DNA of 64,000 nt from DMER64 sp041654355. GTDB lineage: Bacteria; Bacteroidota; Bacteroidia; Bacteroidales; UBA932. Location: NCBI GenBank assembly GCA_041654355.1, contig JBAZDQ010000005.1, forward strand, positions 1 through 64,000. The letters run 5' to 3'. The notes below the pieces were generated by a model, which was not told the origin of the DNA, did no database searches, and worked only from the letters and a program-made list of their open reading frames with translations. Within the stretch, counting starts at the first letter, position 1, and each line of letters opens with the position of its first letter. Below, in pieces: positions 48,756-56,887 of the stretch. A program made the translations under genes and the position numbers.

Positions 48756-49345
48756 GCATCCGGGAAAGGATGCACCCCGTCTGAACTCAAGTCTTTCTTC
48801 ATGGCTCCCTTTCCGTCTGACATGGGTGTCCAGAAATCTACGTAACGGCAATTGTTTTCCCGCGCATATTCTTCTATCATCCGGTTCAGTCGTTCAATGG
48901 CAACCGCAGGACGTACCATTTCATTGAACTCGTCAGGTCTCCAGACATATTCCCCGGCAGGCAGGACCGAGCATAAAATTACCTTTATGCCGTGAAAACG
49001 GGCCAGATCTGCCATAGAGGAAATATTATCCATTATCTGCCTGTGGGTAACGTAGCCCTGGTTTTGTGCGATATCGTTCGTTCCTGCAAAGATCACAACT
49101 ACTTTCGGTTGTAACCGGATCACATCTTTCCTGAAACGAATAAGCATCTGCGCCGTAACTTCTCCGCCAATACCCTTTCCTATAAAATTATTCTCCGAAA
49201 AATAACCGGGATGAAAATGTCTCCAGTTCTGGGTTATGGAATTGCCCATAAAAACGGCATCCGGTTTTTCTTGTGCCGGATTTTCCTGTGCCACGGTGAC
49301 CAGGGATACCAGCATTGCCATTAATATACTTAATATATGTTTCAT
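48698..49345 (-). CDS. exported SGNH/GDSL-family hydrolase
   Basis: A periplasmic or surface esterase/lipase-like enzyme. The 215 aa have a signal peptide (MKHILSILMAMLVSLVTVAQ) and the SGNH blocks: block I FMGNSITQNW with catalytic Ser36 (GNS instead of GDS), the glycine of GIGGEVTAQ, block III FAGTNDIAQN, and block V DGVHPFPDAY with the Asp-His pair. Such proteins often de-acetylate glycans in Bacteroidetes. It starts 10 bases after hydF and overlaps mnmD at its 3' end. Confidence 0.88.
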   Translation of the reverse strand: MKHILSILMAMLVSLVTVAQENPAQEKPDAVFMGNSITQNWRHFHPGYFSENNFIGKGIGGEVTAQMLIRFRKDVIRLQPKVVVIFAGTNDIAQNQGYVTHRQIMDNISSMADLARFHGIKVILCSVLPAGEYVWRPDEFNEMVRPAVAIERLNRMIEEYARENNCRYVDFWTPMSDGKGAMKKDLSSDGVHPFPDAYFDMEALLTPVIKELCEP

Positions 49346-49355
49346 TTTTAGGGTT

Positions 49356-50555
49356 TTATATGTTTAAAAAAGGTTTTACAGCTCTTTCGTATACACCTTG
49401 CGTATAAGCGATAGCCATTCCGTAATTTGTTACCGCAACACCGGCTCGTTTCACTTCCCGGATCCTGGCCAGCAGCTGACGGTGTGTGATCATACATCCT
49501 CCGCATTGTATGACAAGTGCATAATCCCCAAAAGGTTTAGCGGGAATGTCCAAACCGGAGATCATATCGAACTTCAGCTTTTTTCCGGTATACCGGCTTA
49601 GCATCCGGGGTAATTTTACCCGGCCAATATCTTCACAGGTGCTGTGGTGACTGCAGGATTCCATCATCAGGACACAGTCTCCGTCTTTGAGCCGGTCAAT
49701 GGCAGATGTCTCATCAAGATAAGTTTTAAAATCTCCCTTGCAGCGGGCCAGTAAAATACTGAATCCGGTCAAAGGCTGGTCATCAGGTATCAAGGATTCC
49801 ACTTTCCCGAACAATTGGCTGTCTGTAACCACCAACACCGGTTTATTATCAGATACACTTTTCTGAAAATAAGTTTCCAATTGCGTTTCCTGTAAAACAA
49901 CGGCAACTGCCCTGCGATCCAGTATTTCCCGGATCACCTGCACTTGCGGCAAGATCAGACGACCTTCCGGTGCTTCCGAGTCAACCGGACATACCAAAAC
50001 CACCGTGTCGTTTTCCTTTACCAGCCCTTCCAGCATAGGTAATGAACGAAAAGGAGACGGGCCCAGATTTCTGGAGATGAGATTGATCAAAGCATCAAGC
50101 CGGGAGGGTTCCCTGCAGCTGAAATCAATAACGTCTGTCCGGTATTCACGTTCTATCTCATTTCGAATCCCGTGATCCAGCGCTACTTTATCTGACATAT
50201 TGTGAACCAGGATAAAAGGCACTTCATCCATCCGGAAATCCTCTATCAGACTTTTTTCGTATTTGCCAAGAAAGTTACCAGTAAACAACAGAATGGCCAT
50301 GTTTACCTGCAGAATGATCTCCCGGCTTCGTAACACACGCTTTTCGCCCAGCAATCCTTCATCGTCCATTCCTGCAGTATCAATGAGCACGACAGGCCCC
50401 AGACCATGTATTTCCATTATCTTACGTACGGGATCCGTTGTGGTACCGGGAATATCAGAGACAATAGCAACATCCTGTCCTGATAGAACATTAATAAGAG
50501 AACTCTTTCCGGCGTTCCGCCGGCCAAAAATCCCTATTTGCGGGCGCGTGGCCAT
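49356..50555 (-). CDS. hydF: [FeFe]-hydrogenase maturation GTPase HydF
   Basis: Scaffold that receives the 2Fe subcluster built by HydE and HydG and delivers it to HydA. The 399 aa have an N-terminal Ras-like GTPase (P-loop GRRNAGKS at 11-18, switch region DIPGTTTDPV, DTAGMDDEG), a central dimerisation domain, and a C-terminal Fe-S domain with CSHHSTCEDIGRVKLP and QCGGCM. The CxH...CGGC cysteines distinguish it from Der/Era GTPases. HydE, HydG and a hydrogenase are not in this window but must exist elsewhere if it functions. Confidence 0.93.
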   Translation of the reverse strand: MATRPQIGIFGRRNAGKSSLINVLSGQDVAIVSDIPGTTTDPVRKIMEIHGLGPVVLIDTAGMDDEGLLGEKRVLRSREIILQVNMAILLFTGNFLGKYEKSLIEDFRMDEVPFILVHNMSDKVALDHGIRNEIEREYRTDVIDFSCREPSRLDALINLISRNLGPSPFRSLPMLEGLVKENDTVVLVCPVDSEAPEGRLILPQVQVIREILDRRAVAVVLQETQLETYFQKSVSDNKPVLVVTDSQLFGKVESLIPDDQPLTGFSILLARCKGDFKTYLDETSAIDRLKDGDCVLMMESCSHHSTCEDIGRVKLPRMLSRYTGKKLKFDMISGLDIPAKPFGDYALVIQCGGCMITHRQLLARIREVKRAGVAVTNYGMAIAYTQGVYERAVKPFLNI

Positions 50556-50564
50556 GCCAGGGAA

Positions 50565-51140
50565 TCAATAATTGGATTTCTTTTCCTCAAAAAAAGCCTT
50601 GGGATGTTGGCAAGCCGGACATATTTCCGGGGCTTTCTTTCCTTTGGTGATATAACCGCAATTGCGGCATTGCCAAAGGATCTCTTCATCTCTTTCAAAG
50701 AATTTTCCGGATTCAACCCGTTCCAGAAGTATCCTGTAGCGGGTTTCGTGTTCCTTTTCAACGGCAGCGACAGCAAGGAACGTGGCGGCAATTTTCGGGA
50801 ACCCTTCCTCGGCAGCGATCTTTGCAAACTCGGGATATAAGACAGCATGTTCTTCGTGCTCTCCTTCTGCGGCAGCTTTAAGGTTTTCTGCCGTTGTTCC
50901 TATCATGCCGGCAGGATACGATGCAATTATCTCAACCATACCGCCTTCAAGAAATTTAAAAAAACGTTTTGCGTGTTCTTTTTCCTGATTGGCAGTTTCC
51001 TCAAAAACACCGGCAATCTGTTCAAAACCTTCTTTCTTAGCGGCTGATGCAAAAAAAGTATACCGGTTACGAGCCTGGGACTCTCCTGCAAAAGCATCCA
51101 GGAGATTCTTTTCTGTTTTCGTTCCTTTAATTGATTTCAT
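50565..51140 (-). CDS. rubrerythrin
   Basis: Diiron peroxidase that removes hydrogen peroxide in anaerobes. The 191 aa have an N-terminal ferritin-like four-helix bundle (Glu20 in AFAGESQARNRY, Glu53/His56 in NQEKEHAKRF, Glu130/His131 in EKEHETRY) and a C-terminal rubredoxin domain with Cys158/Cys161 (CRNCGY) and Cys174/Cys177 (CPACQHP). It lies 9 bases upstream of hydF, so oxygen defence and hydrogenase assembly may be co-expressed. The tRNA-Arg gene ends 26 bases before its start. Confidence 0.95.
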   Translation of the reverse strand: MKSIKGTKTEKNLLDAFAGESQARNRYTFFASAAKKEGFEQIAGVFEETANQEKEHAKRFFKFLEGGMVEIIASYPAGMIGTTAENLKAAAEGEHEEHAVLYPEFAKIAAEEGFPKIAATFLAVAAVEKEHETRYRILLERVESGKFFERDEEILWQCRNCGYITKGKKAPEICPACQHPKAFFEEKKSNY

Positions 51141-51166
51141 ACTATGGCTGATTAAAGATATATCGG

Positions 51167-51238
51167 TAGCCCCAACAGGACTCGAACCTGTATTTGAAGT
51201 TTAGGAAACTTCCGTTCTATCCCTTGAACTATAGGGCC
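51167..51238 (-). tRNA. tRNA-Arg (anticodon CCU)
   Basis: Read on the minus strand it folds as a 72-base cloverleaf: acceptor GGCCCTA/TGGGGCT (with a G-U at the end), D-stem GTTC/GAAC, anticodon stem GAAGT/ACTTC with loop TTCCTAA, so the anticodon is CCU (reads AGG, Arg). The T-stem is ACAGG/CCTGT with loop TTCGAGT; the discriminator is A. CCA is not encoded. It sits 18 bases after L32 and 26 before rubrerythrin. Confidence 0.9.
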
Positions 51239-51243
51239 AAAGT

Positions 51244-51261
51244 GTCTGAAATATATCAGAC
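51244..51261 (-). other. hairpin overlapping the L32 stop, before tRNA-Arg
   Basis: GTCTGA (51244-51249) pairs with TCAGAC (51256-51261) around a 6-base AT loop. The L32 stop codon lies in the stem. There is no T-run, so it looks more like an mRNA-end or processing structure between L32 and the tRNA than a terminator. Confidence 0.45.
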
Positions 51262-51438
51262 CACCTTCTTTTCTATGATCTGCCTTCCGCGATAATAACC
51301 GCATTCGGGGCATACCCTGTGATACATGACCGTCGCTCCGCAATTGGAACAAACAGCCAATGTAGGGGTATTCAATTTATAGTGCGTTCTGCGTTTGTCT
51401 CTTCTCTGTTTTGAGACTCTGTGTTTAGGATGTGCCAT
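51256..51438 (-). CDS. rpmF: 50S ribosomal protein L32
   Basis: Large-subunit protein, 60 aa, with the conserved MAHPKHRVSKQRRDKRRTHYKL start and a four-cysteine zinc ribbon (Cys30, Cys33, Cys43, Cys46). Preceded 8 bases upstream by the YceD gene, the usual partner of rpmF in bacteria. In many relatives fatty-acid genes follow; here a tRNA does. Confidence 0.96.
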   Translation of the reverse strand: MAHPKHRVSKQRRDKRRTHYKLNTPTLAVCSNCGATVMYHRVCPECGYYRGRQIIEKKVV

Positions 51439-51446
51439 ATCTCAAT

Positions 51447-51887
51447 TTATTTTATGTTGTTATCTTTCCAAATACGTAGCATTTCGGGATCACAATCTTT
51501 TTCCGATCCATGAACCCTCTGTATGGGAATACCCAGGCATACGTTATCGTATGCATATTGCGTTAAATCAAGTTGCCCGGTATGATCATTACGACATTCC
51601 TCAGTTTCCTCTTCGTCTAACTCTCCGTAGAAAGAAACCGGCATGGATAATCTTTCCAGACAACGATCGCACAAAAGTACTACATATCCTTCAATTTTCA
51701 CGGAAATATCCAATTTTCTTTCGGCTGCGATCTCAATTTGAACAGCAACTGTTAACTCACTATCAAGCACTTCCGTATTTTGAAATAAATCAAAGAAATC
51801 CTTGCCCAAACGAAAATCGTAGAGGTGTTTTCCTTTGGAAAGCGTCTTCCCCGCAATAGTAAGCCTTATATTCTTTTTGTTATCCAT
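51447..51887 (-). CDS. YceD/DUF177-family protein
   Basis: DUF177 proteins sit beside rpmF and have been linked to 23S rRNA accumulation in bacteria and plastids. From the ATG at 51887 this is 146 aa: N-terminal beta-rich half (IRLTIAGKTLSKGKHLYDFRLG), and the conserved VLLCDRCLERLSMPV, where one CxxC pair is visible (CDRC). The C-terminal region (LDLTQYAYDNVCLGIPIQRVHG) matches the family's export-like end. A start at 51959 would cross its own -7 box. Confidence 0.88.
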   Translation of the reverse strand: MDNKKNIRLTIAGKTLSKGKHLYDFRLGKDFFDLFQNTEVLDSELTVAVQIEIAAERKLDISVKIEGYVVLLCDRCLERLSMPVSFYGELDEEETEECRNDHTGQLDLTQYAYDNVCLGIPIQRVHGSEKDCDPEMLRIWKDNNIK

Positions 51888-51906
51888 CCTGCCCGAAATG
51901 AGCCGA

Positions 51907-51914
51907 CAAAGATA
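51907..51914 (-). promoter_or_regulatory. -7 box for the YceD-L32 unit
   Basis: Minus-strand TATCTTTG fits TAnnTTTG, 19 bases before the ATG at 51887. The -33 element is not at standard spacing. Confidence 0.5.
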
Positions 51915-51924
51915 AACAAATATT

Positions 51925-51954
51925 TTTGATAATCGCTGTTTTATTATACTTTTG
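51925..51954 (+). promoter_or_regulatory. promoter of guaA
   Basis: TTTG (51925-51928), 18-base spacer, TACTTTTG (51947-51954); ATG follows at 51981. It is arranged divergently with the YceD box. Confidence 0.6.
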
Positions 51955-51980
51955 CCCACGCAGTTTAACCAACACTTTTT

Positions 51981-53510
51981 ATGAACGAGAAGATCCTCAT
52001 TCTAGACTTTGGGTCACAATTTACACAATTGATTGGCAGACGTTTGCGTGAAATTAACGTATTTTGTGAGATCCATCCTTACCATCATTATCCGAAACCC
52101 GATGCTTCCGTTAAAGGGATCATCCTGTCGGGAAGTCCTTATTCGGTAATAGATAAAAATGCACCCGAAATAGACCTGACTCATATCAGGGGACATATTC
52201 CTTTACTGGGAATCTGCTTTGGATCACAGTACCTGGCCACGCGTTACGGAGGATTGGTAAATTCTTCTTTATCAAGAGAATACGGCAGAACCACTTTAGA
52301 GATAACGGAACCCGGATCGCCTCTTTTCAAAGAAATTCCTTCACCCACAACGGTATGGATGTCTCACGGGGACAGTATAGAATCGCTTCCCCGGAATGCT
52401 GTAAACATGGCCTCAACGAGTGAAGTAAAATATGCCGCATTCCGGTTTTTGGATGAAGACACCTACGCGGTACAGTTTCATCCTGAAGTATACCATACGG
52501 TTCACGGCAAAGAAATACTCAAAAATTTTGCATATAACATCTGCAAATGCAAAGGCGACTGGACACCCTCCTGTTTTATTGAAAGTACGGTCAAGGAATT
52601 GCACGAGAAGATCGGTCAGGAACAAGTCATATTGGCTTTATCGGGCGGTGTAGACAGTACAGTTGCTGCCGTGTTGCTGCATAAGGCCATAGGAAAACAA
52701 TTGCATTGCATTTTCGTGGATAACGGGTTGCTTCGCCTGAATGAATACCAAGCCGTCATGAAATCCTATGAAGAAATGGGACTGAACATTACGGGCGTGG
52801 ATGCCTCCGGTGTTTTTTTATCTGCTCTTAAGGGAATCTCAGATCCGGAGACCAAACGCAAAGCCATTGGACGCACATTCATTGAAGTCTTTCATAAAGA
52901 GTCGGGGAAAGTACAGGATGCCACATGGTTGGGTCAGGGAACCATTTATCCCGATGTCATAGAATCGGTACCTGTTCACGGTCATTCGGCCGTCATAAAA
53001 TCCCACCACAATGTGGGGGGACTGCCTGAACACGTTCCGTTGAAGATCGTAGAACCTTTACGTATGTTATTTAAAGACGAGGTGCGTCGCATAGGTCTCT
53101 CACTGGGTATCAAAAAAGAACTTATTGGCCGGCATCCCTTCCCAGGTCCGGGCCTGGCTATTCGGCTGTTGGGAGAAATAACCGCGGAAAAACTTGCGAT
53201 CCTCAGGCAGGCAGATGATATTTTCATCCGGAACCTAAAAAAAGACAACCTGTACGATTCGGTCTGGCAGGCAGGTGCCATTTTACTCCCTGTAAAAAGC
53301 GTGGGTGTCATGGGAGATGAACGGACTTATGAATATACCATCGCTCTGCGTGCCGTTGAATCAACTGACGGAATGACAGCAGACTGGGTGCATCTTCCCT
53401 ACGAATTCCTGATGAAAGTGTCTAACGAGATCATCAACAAGGTTAAGGGTATTAACCGGGTGGTTTACGATATATCTTCCAAACCGCCCGCTACCATTGA
53501 GTGGGAATAA
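51981..53510 (+). CDS. guaA: GMP synthase (glutamine-hydrolysing)
   Basis: Converts XMP to GMP. The 509 aa have an N-terminal class I glutamine amidotransferase (catalytic Cys79 in GICFGSQY, His/Glu in QFHPEVYHT), an ATP-pyrophosphatase domain with the PP-loop LSGGVDSTV, and the C-terminal dimerisation domain (RHPFPGPGLAIRLLGE and KPPATIEWE at the end). Single gene with its own promoter. The downstream neighbour is convergent. Confidence 0.96.
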   Translation: MNEKILILDFGSQFTQLIGRRLREINVFCEIHPYHHYPKPDASVKGIILSGSPYSVIDKNAPEIDLTHIRGHIPLLGICFGSQYLATRYGGLVNSSLSREYGRTTLEITEPGSPLFKEIPSPTTVWMSHGDSIESLPRNAVNMASTSEVKYAAFRFLDEDTYAVQFHPEVYHTVHGKEILKNFAYNICKCKGDWTPSCFIESTVKELHEKIGQEQVILALSGGVDSTVAAVLLHKAIGKQLHCIFVDNGLLRLNEYQAVMKSYEEMGLNITGVDASGVFLSALKGISDPETKRKAIGRTFIEVFHKESGKVQDATWLGQGTIYPDVIESVPVHGHSAVIKSHHNVGGLPEHVPLKIVEPLRMLFKDEVRRIGLSLGIKKELIGRHPFPGPGLAIRLLGEITAEKLAILRQADDIFIRNLKKDNLYDSVWQAGAILLPVKSVGVMGDERTYEYTIALRAVESTDGMTADWVHLPYEFLMKVSNEIINKVKGINRVVYDISSKPPATIEWE

Positions 53511-53527
53511 CCGGGCTGTTTATTCAG

Positions 53528-54127
53528 TCAATTAAACAACATTTTGTAATAAGAAGCTTTCTTTTCAAGGGACATGGGATAGGCCCTTGAAGTTGAAGGC
53601 ATTCTGTACAATTTGATCGTCCGGTCCTTAAAATGGAAGGTTAAGTATTTCCCCATACCGGGAACGGTTACATTTTTACCAAAATGACTTTTCCCTATTA
53701 CCTCCAGCAACGTCTCTGCCGCCTTTTGTCCGGTAACTGCAACCGTATTGCATAAAGGTATACGTATAAGAATACCATCCAGATCAATAGGTTCAAGAAT
53801 CTGCAAAAATTTATCGGATGCGTTCCCGGAACCTCTGACCACACGCATGGCCGTATCGTATAAAGCAATACCGTTTCCCTCGCAAAAAGCAGTGATGCAT
53901 TCCTTGTCGAAAGCTTTTCCTTTTATGAAAAAACCGGGATCATTGAAAAACACAATACCTATCACCCGCCACATATCGTTTTGGAAATTCGGGTAATAAA
54001 AATCCATGGACCACCGGGCAACCGGAGGCGGGAAACTGCCTAACAGGAGAATACGTGAACTCCCGGGCAGGAAAGGCCTCATGGGATGAATTTCAGAATC
54101 AGGCACCAATATATTTGAATAATTCAA
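53528..54127 (-). CDS. uracil-DNA glycosylase-superfamily protein
   Basis: A 199-aa protein with the single alpha/beta UDG fold: motif 1 region ILLLGSFPPPVARWSMDFYYPNFQNDMWRVI, a central DTAMRVVRGSGNASDKFLQILEP, and VAVTGQKAAETLL with the C-terminal RMPSTSRAYPMSLEKK, the position where this superfamily places its DNA-intercalating loop. It resembles Mug-type or family 6-like enzymes and the base specificity is unknown. Its 5' end overlaps the 3' end of the 61-aa membrane-protein gene by 29 bases. Confidence 0.82.
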   Translation of the reverse strand: MNYSNILVPDSEIHPMRPFLPGSSRILLLGSFPPPVARWSMDFYYPNFQNDMWRVIGIVFFNDPGFFIKGKAFDKECITAFCEGNGIALYDTAMRVVRGSGNASDKFLQILEPIDLDGILIRIPLCNTVAVTGQKAAETLLEVIGKSHFGKNVTVPGMGKYLTFHFKDRTIKLYRMPSTSRAYPMSLEKKASYYKMLFN

Positions 54128-54284
54128 ATACCATTACTGCAGGCCATACAATGGCTTTTAAAACACCCAGCACGCCAGCCCAAAAACCGGTAGCTTCAAT
54201 AATAAAATAGATGACAGCACCTACAAAGCCGATCCCGTAAACAGCTCCTGCCTGGGGAGCACTTTTTGGCATTTCACATTTCAT
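54099..54284 (-). CDS. 61-aa small membrane protein
   Basis: A short conserved-looking protein: polar start (MKCEMPKSAPQAG), then AVYGIGFVGAVIYFIIEATGFWAGVLGVLKAIVWPAVMVFELFKYIG with two likely helices. I have seen near-identical architectures annotated as hypothetical in many bacteria, but no function. It is divergent from the ATP-grasp cassette (132 bases between starts) and overlaps the glycosylase gene by 29 bases, so it probably leads that unit. Confidence 0.72.
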   Translation of the reverse strand: MKCEMPKSAPQAGAVYGIGFVGAVIYFIIEATGFWAGVLGVLKAIVWPAVMVFELFKYIGA

Positions 54285-54416
54285 GATCAGAGATTTTTAT
54301 TGATTTTTTATACAAGTGGAACAACGGATTCATAAATGTACTAATATCGCACATTATTTTATAAACCAAAATTATGAAAATTTATGGTATTCCCGTTGAG
54401 CCCGGGAGCAAATGAA

Positions 54417-55448
54417 ATGAAAATCGGCCTCACCTATGACCTGCGTTCCGAATATCTTTCTTTGGGATATTCAGAAGAAGATACCGCAGAATTAGACAAA
54501 ACAGAGACGATAGAGGGCATCGAAAACGCCCTTCATTCACTAGGTTATCAAACCGAACGCATCGGAAATGCACGATCGCTGATGATGCGTCTTCTAAACG
54601 GAAACAGATGGGACCTTGTTTTCAACATCTGCGAAGGCATCTTCGGAGACGGCAGAGAATCGCTTGTTCCTGCCATATTGGATGACTGGCAGATCCCTTA
54701 TGTCTTTTCCGGAGCAGCCACAATGGCGCTTTCATTGAATAAAGCATTATGCAAACGCGTAGTAAGGGATGCGGGAATTCCTACTCCTGATTTTTGTCTT
54801 ATACGCAGTGAAAACCATCTGGATCACCCAAAACCGGCATTCCCCCTTTTCCTAAAACCTGTTATGGAAGGATCCGGAAAAGGAATTGGAGAATATTCCC
54901 TGGTATGGAATGAAGAAGAATTCCGGGTTATCTGCCGTACCTTACTGGAACGTTATAATCAGCCGGTATTGGTAGAGGAATACCTTCCAGGCCGTGAATT
55001 TACAGTCGGTATTTGCGGAAATGGCGAAGACGCCCGTGTCATTGGTGTTATGGAGGTTCTTTTCAAAAATGAAGTACAGGAAATTTACTCTTACGAAAAC
55101 AAACAGAACTATAAAGAAGCCGTTGAATACCAAAACCTGGAAGATGAAGAACTGGCTTCAGCTTGTGTGCGACTGGCTCTTGATGTATGGGAAGTTACAG
55201 GTTCCCGGGACAGTGGCCGCGTAGATATGAAATTGAACCGTAACGGCCGGCCGGAATTCATGGAGATCAACCCCCTGGCCGGATTGAATTACAAGGATTC
55301 AGACCTGCCCATACTGGCCGGAATGAACGGCATGGATTTCACACAATTGATAGATGCCATCATGCAGGCTTCATTAAAACGAATATACGGTAGTGAAATA
55401 CCCTCAGTAATTTTACGTCGTGAACAATACAGTTATTATCCTGCATAA
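54417..55448 (+). CDS. ATP-grasp ligase related to D-Ala-D-Ala ligase (first of a pair)
   Basis: Likely forms an amide or peptide bond by an acyl-phosphate. From the ATG at 54417 it is 343 aa and starts MKIGLTYDLRSEYLSLGYSEED. ATP-grasp landmarks: FLKPVMEGSGKGIGEYS, PVLVEEYLPGREFTVGICGNG, metal-site SGRVDMKLNRNGRPEFMEINPLAGLNYKDSDLP. The end differs from true Ddl (EVNTLPGMT), so another substrate pair is likely. A start at 54384 is possible but less like the family. Its end overlaps the second ligase by 29 bases. Confidence 0.82.
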   Translation: MKIGLTYDLRSEYLSLGYSEEDTAELDKTETIEGIENALHSLGYQTERIGNARSLMMRLLNGNRWDLVFNICEGIFGDGRESLVPAILDDWQIPYVFSGAATMALSLNKALCKRVVRDAGIPTPDFCLIRSENHLDHPKPAFPLFLKPVMEGSGKGIGEYSLVWNEEEFRVICRTLLERYNQPVLVEEYLPGREFTVGICGNGEDARVIGVMEVLFKNEVQEIYSYENKQNYKEAVEYQNLEDEELASACVRLALDVWEVTGSRDSGRVDMKLNRNGRPEFMEINPLAGLNYKDSDLPILAGMNGMDFTQLIDAIMQASLKRIYGSEIPSVILRREQYSYYPA

Positions 55449-56388
55449 CAGGCTTTCAGCCCATCCTACTCCGGATGAACAGGACGTAATTGATCAGGTA
55501 GTACTGGTCAAAAATGCTCTGGAAGACCTGGGATACTGCTGCCGTGTGCGTGATGTGGGTTTTGATCTGTACCGTGACTTAAAATTCCTGGTAACAGAGA
55601 AACCGGCTTTTGTCTTTAACCTTGTAGAGTCCGTATGGGGTTGTACAGGATTGCTTTATATGGTTCCCGCCATCCTGCAAGCATGGAAGATCCCTTACAC
55701 CGGGGTTGGAGAAGAAGGCTTGTACCTGACCACAAAAAAGACACTTGCCAAGTCCATTATGATCCGTCACGGTATTGAAACCCCCGGCTGGTTTGGCACT
55801 CATGAACCGGACCGTTTGGATATTAAAAAAAAATACATAGTCAAACCGATTGCCGAGGAGGGTTCTGCAGATCTTGACGAACATCTCGTTTTTGATCCAA
55901 AGCAGCCCGGGATGAGGGAATGGCTGGCCACTTTTGATCCGGGTAAGTATTTTGTGGAAGAATACATTGAAGGGAGGGAATTTAACCTGAGTGTAACGGG
56001 AACTCCGGGCCGATTCGAAATTTATCCTATCCCCGAAATGATCTTCGCTGATTATCCCCGTGGCAAGGCAAAAATCCTGGGATACCGGTCCAAATGGATG
56101 GAAGATTCGTTTGAATACAAACATACCCACCGGAAATTCAACACATTGAACAACAAGCCCCTGATCATTGATAAATTACTTAAAACGGCTATCAGCTGCG
56201 GGGAAATCTTTGGTTTGTCCGGCTATTTCAGGATTGATATCAGGTTAAGTGAGCAGGATATTCCCTACGTACTGGAAATAAACGCGAATCCCTGCATTTC
56301 TCCTGACAGCGGATTCGTGGCAGCCGGAAAAGAAGCCGGGTTCTCCATTTCCGGCATGATACAACAGATCATTTCATGTCTTAATTAA
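55420..56388 (+). CDS. ATP-grasp ligase related to D-Ala-D-Ala ligase (second of a pair)
   Basis: The 322 aa share the fold of the first ligase but are clearly different in sequence: NNTVIILHNRLSAHPTPDEQDVIDQV start, FVFNLVESVWGCTGLLYMVPAILQAWKIPYTGVG, VKPIAEEGSADLDEHLVF, KYFVEEYIEGREFNLSVTG, and the metal-site GYFRIDIRLSEQDIPYVLEINANPCISPDSGFVAAGKEAG. The last segment carries the E-N-N-P of the family. The two ligases overlap by 29 bases, so they are co-translated and may form a heterodimer or act on successive steps. Confidence 0.82.
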   Translation: MNNTVIILHNRLSAHPTPDEQDVIDQVVLVKNALEDLGYCCRVRDVGFDLYRDLKFLVTEKPAFVFNLVESVWGCTGLLYMVPAILQAWKIPYTGVGEEGLYLTTKKTLAKSIMIRHGIETPGWFGTHEPDRLDIKKKYIVKPIAEEGSADLDEHLVFDPKQPGMREWLATFDPGKYFVEEYIEGREFNLSVTGTPGRFEIYPIPEMIFADYPRGKAKILGYRSKWMEDSFEYKHTHRKFNTLNNKPLIIDKLLKTAISCGEIFGLSGYFRIDIRLSEQDIPYVLEINANPCISPDSGFVAAGKEAGFSISGMIQQIISCLN

Positions 56389-56392
56389 ATTC

Positions 56393-56887
56393 ATGGATAT
56401 GTCATTTACCTTTCGTGAAGTTCTGTTAGAACAAGACCTGAGCGAACTCACCGCTATCATGGAATCCACGGGTTTGTTTTATGGTTTTGAAATCGAAGTG
56501 GCGCTTGAGGTGTTGCAGTCTTTTCTTGATCATGGTGAGACTTCGGGATATTATTGCATCGTTGCTCTGGAGAATGAAGTTTGTGCCGGATATGCCGTGT
56601 ATGGTCCTACACCTTGTACCCTTTCAGGATGGGACATATACTGGATGGCTGTACGAAAAGAACTGCAAGGCAAAGGATTGGGATCCGGATTGATTAAACG
56701 GGCCGAGCAGAATATTGCCTTACAAGGAGGCACTGCTGTATGGATTGAAACATCCGGAAGATCGGCATACCTCCCTACCCGCAAGTTTTACGAAAAGCAC
56801 CAATACCAAAAAATGGCAGAACTACCCGGTTTCTACGCTCCCGGCGACAGTAAAGTCATTTACGGGAAAACCATTTCTTTTTTCTGA
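56393..56887 (+). CDS. GNAT-family N-acetyltransferase
   Basis: Transfers an acyl group from CoA to an amine. The 164 aa have the GNAT core: beta strands (CIVALENEVCAGYAVYGPT), the acetyl-CoA loop WMAVRKELQGKGLGSGLIKRAEQNI (Q/R-x-x-G-x-G/A), and the C-terminal YLPTRKFYEKHQYQKMAELPGFYAPGDSKVIYGK. It begins 4 bases after the second ligase, so it probably modifies an amine in the same pathway. Its 3' end overlaps a convergent DoxX gene by 32 bases. Confidence 0.87.
   Translation: MDMSFTFREVLLEQDLSELTAIMESTGLFYGFEIEVALEVLQSFLDHGETSGYYCIVALENEVCAGYAVYGPTPCTLSGWDIYWMAVRKELQGKGLGSGLIKRAEQNIALQGGTAVWIETSGRSAYLPTRKFYEKHQYQKMAELPGFYAPGDSKVIYGKTISFF

Noticed and set aside
49356..50555. Reading the hydF gene as a Der/Era-type ribosome GTPase
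   Set aside because: There is only one GTPase domain and a cysteine-containing CSHHSTC ... CGGC C-terminal region, which is HydF-specific.
53511..53527. Possible terminator between guaA and the glycosylase gene
   Set aside because: The 17-base gap has no stem of useful length and no T-run.
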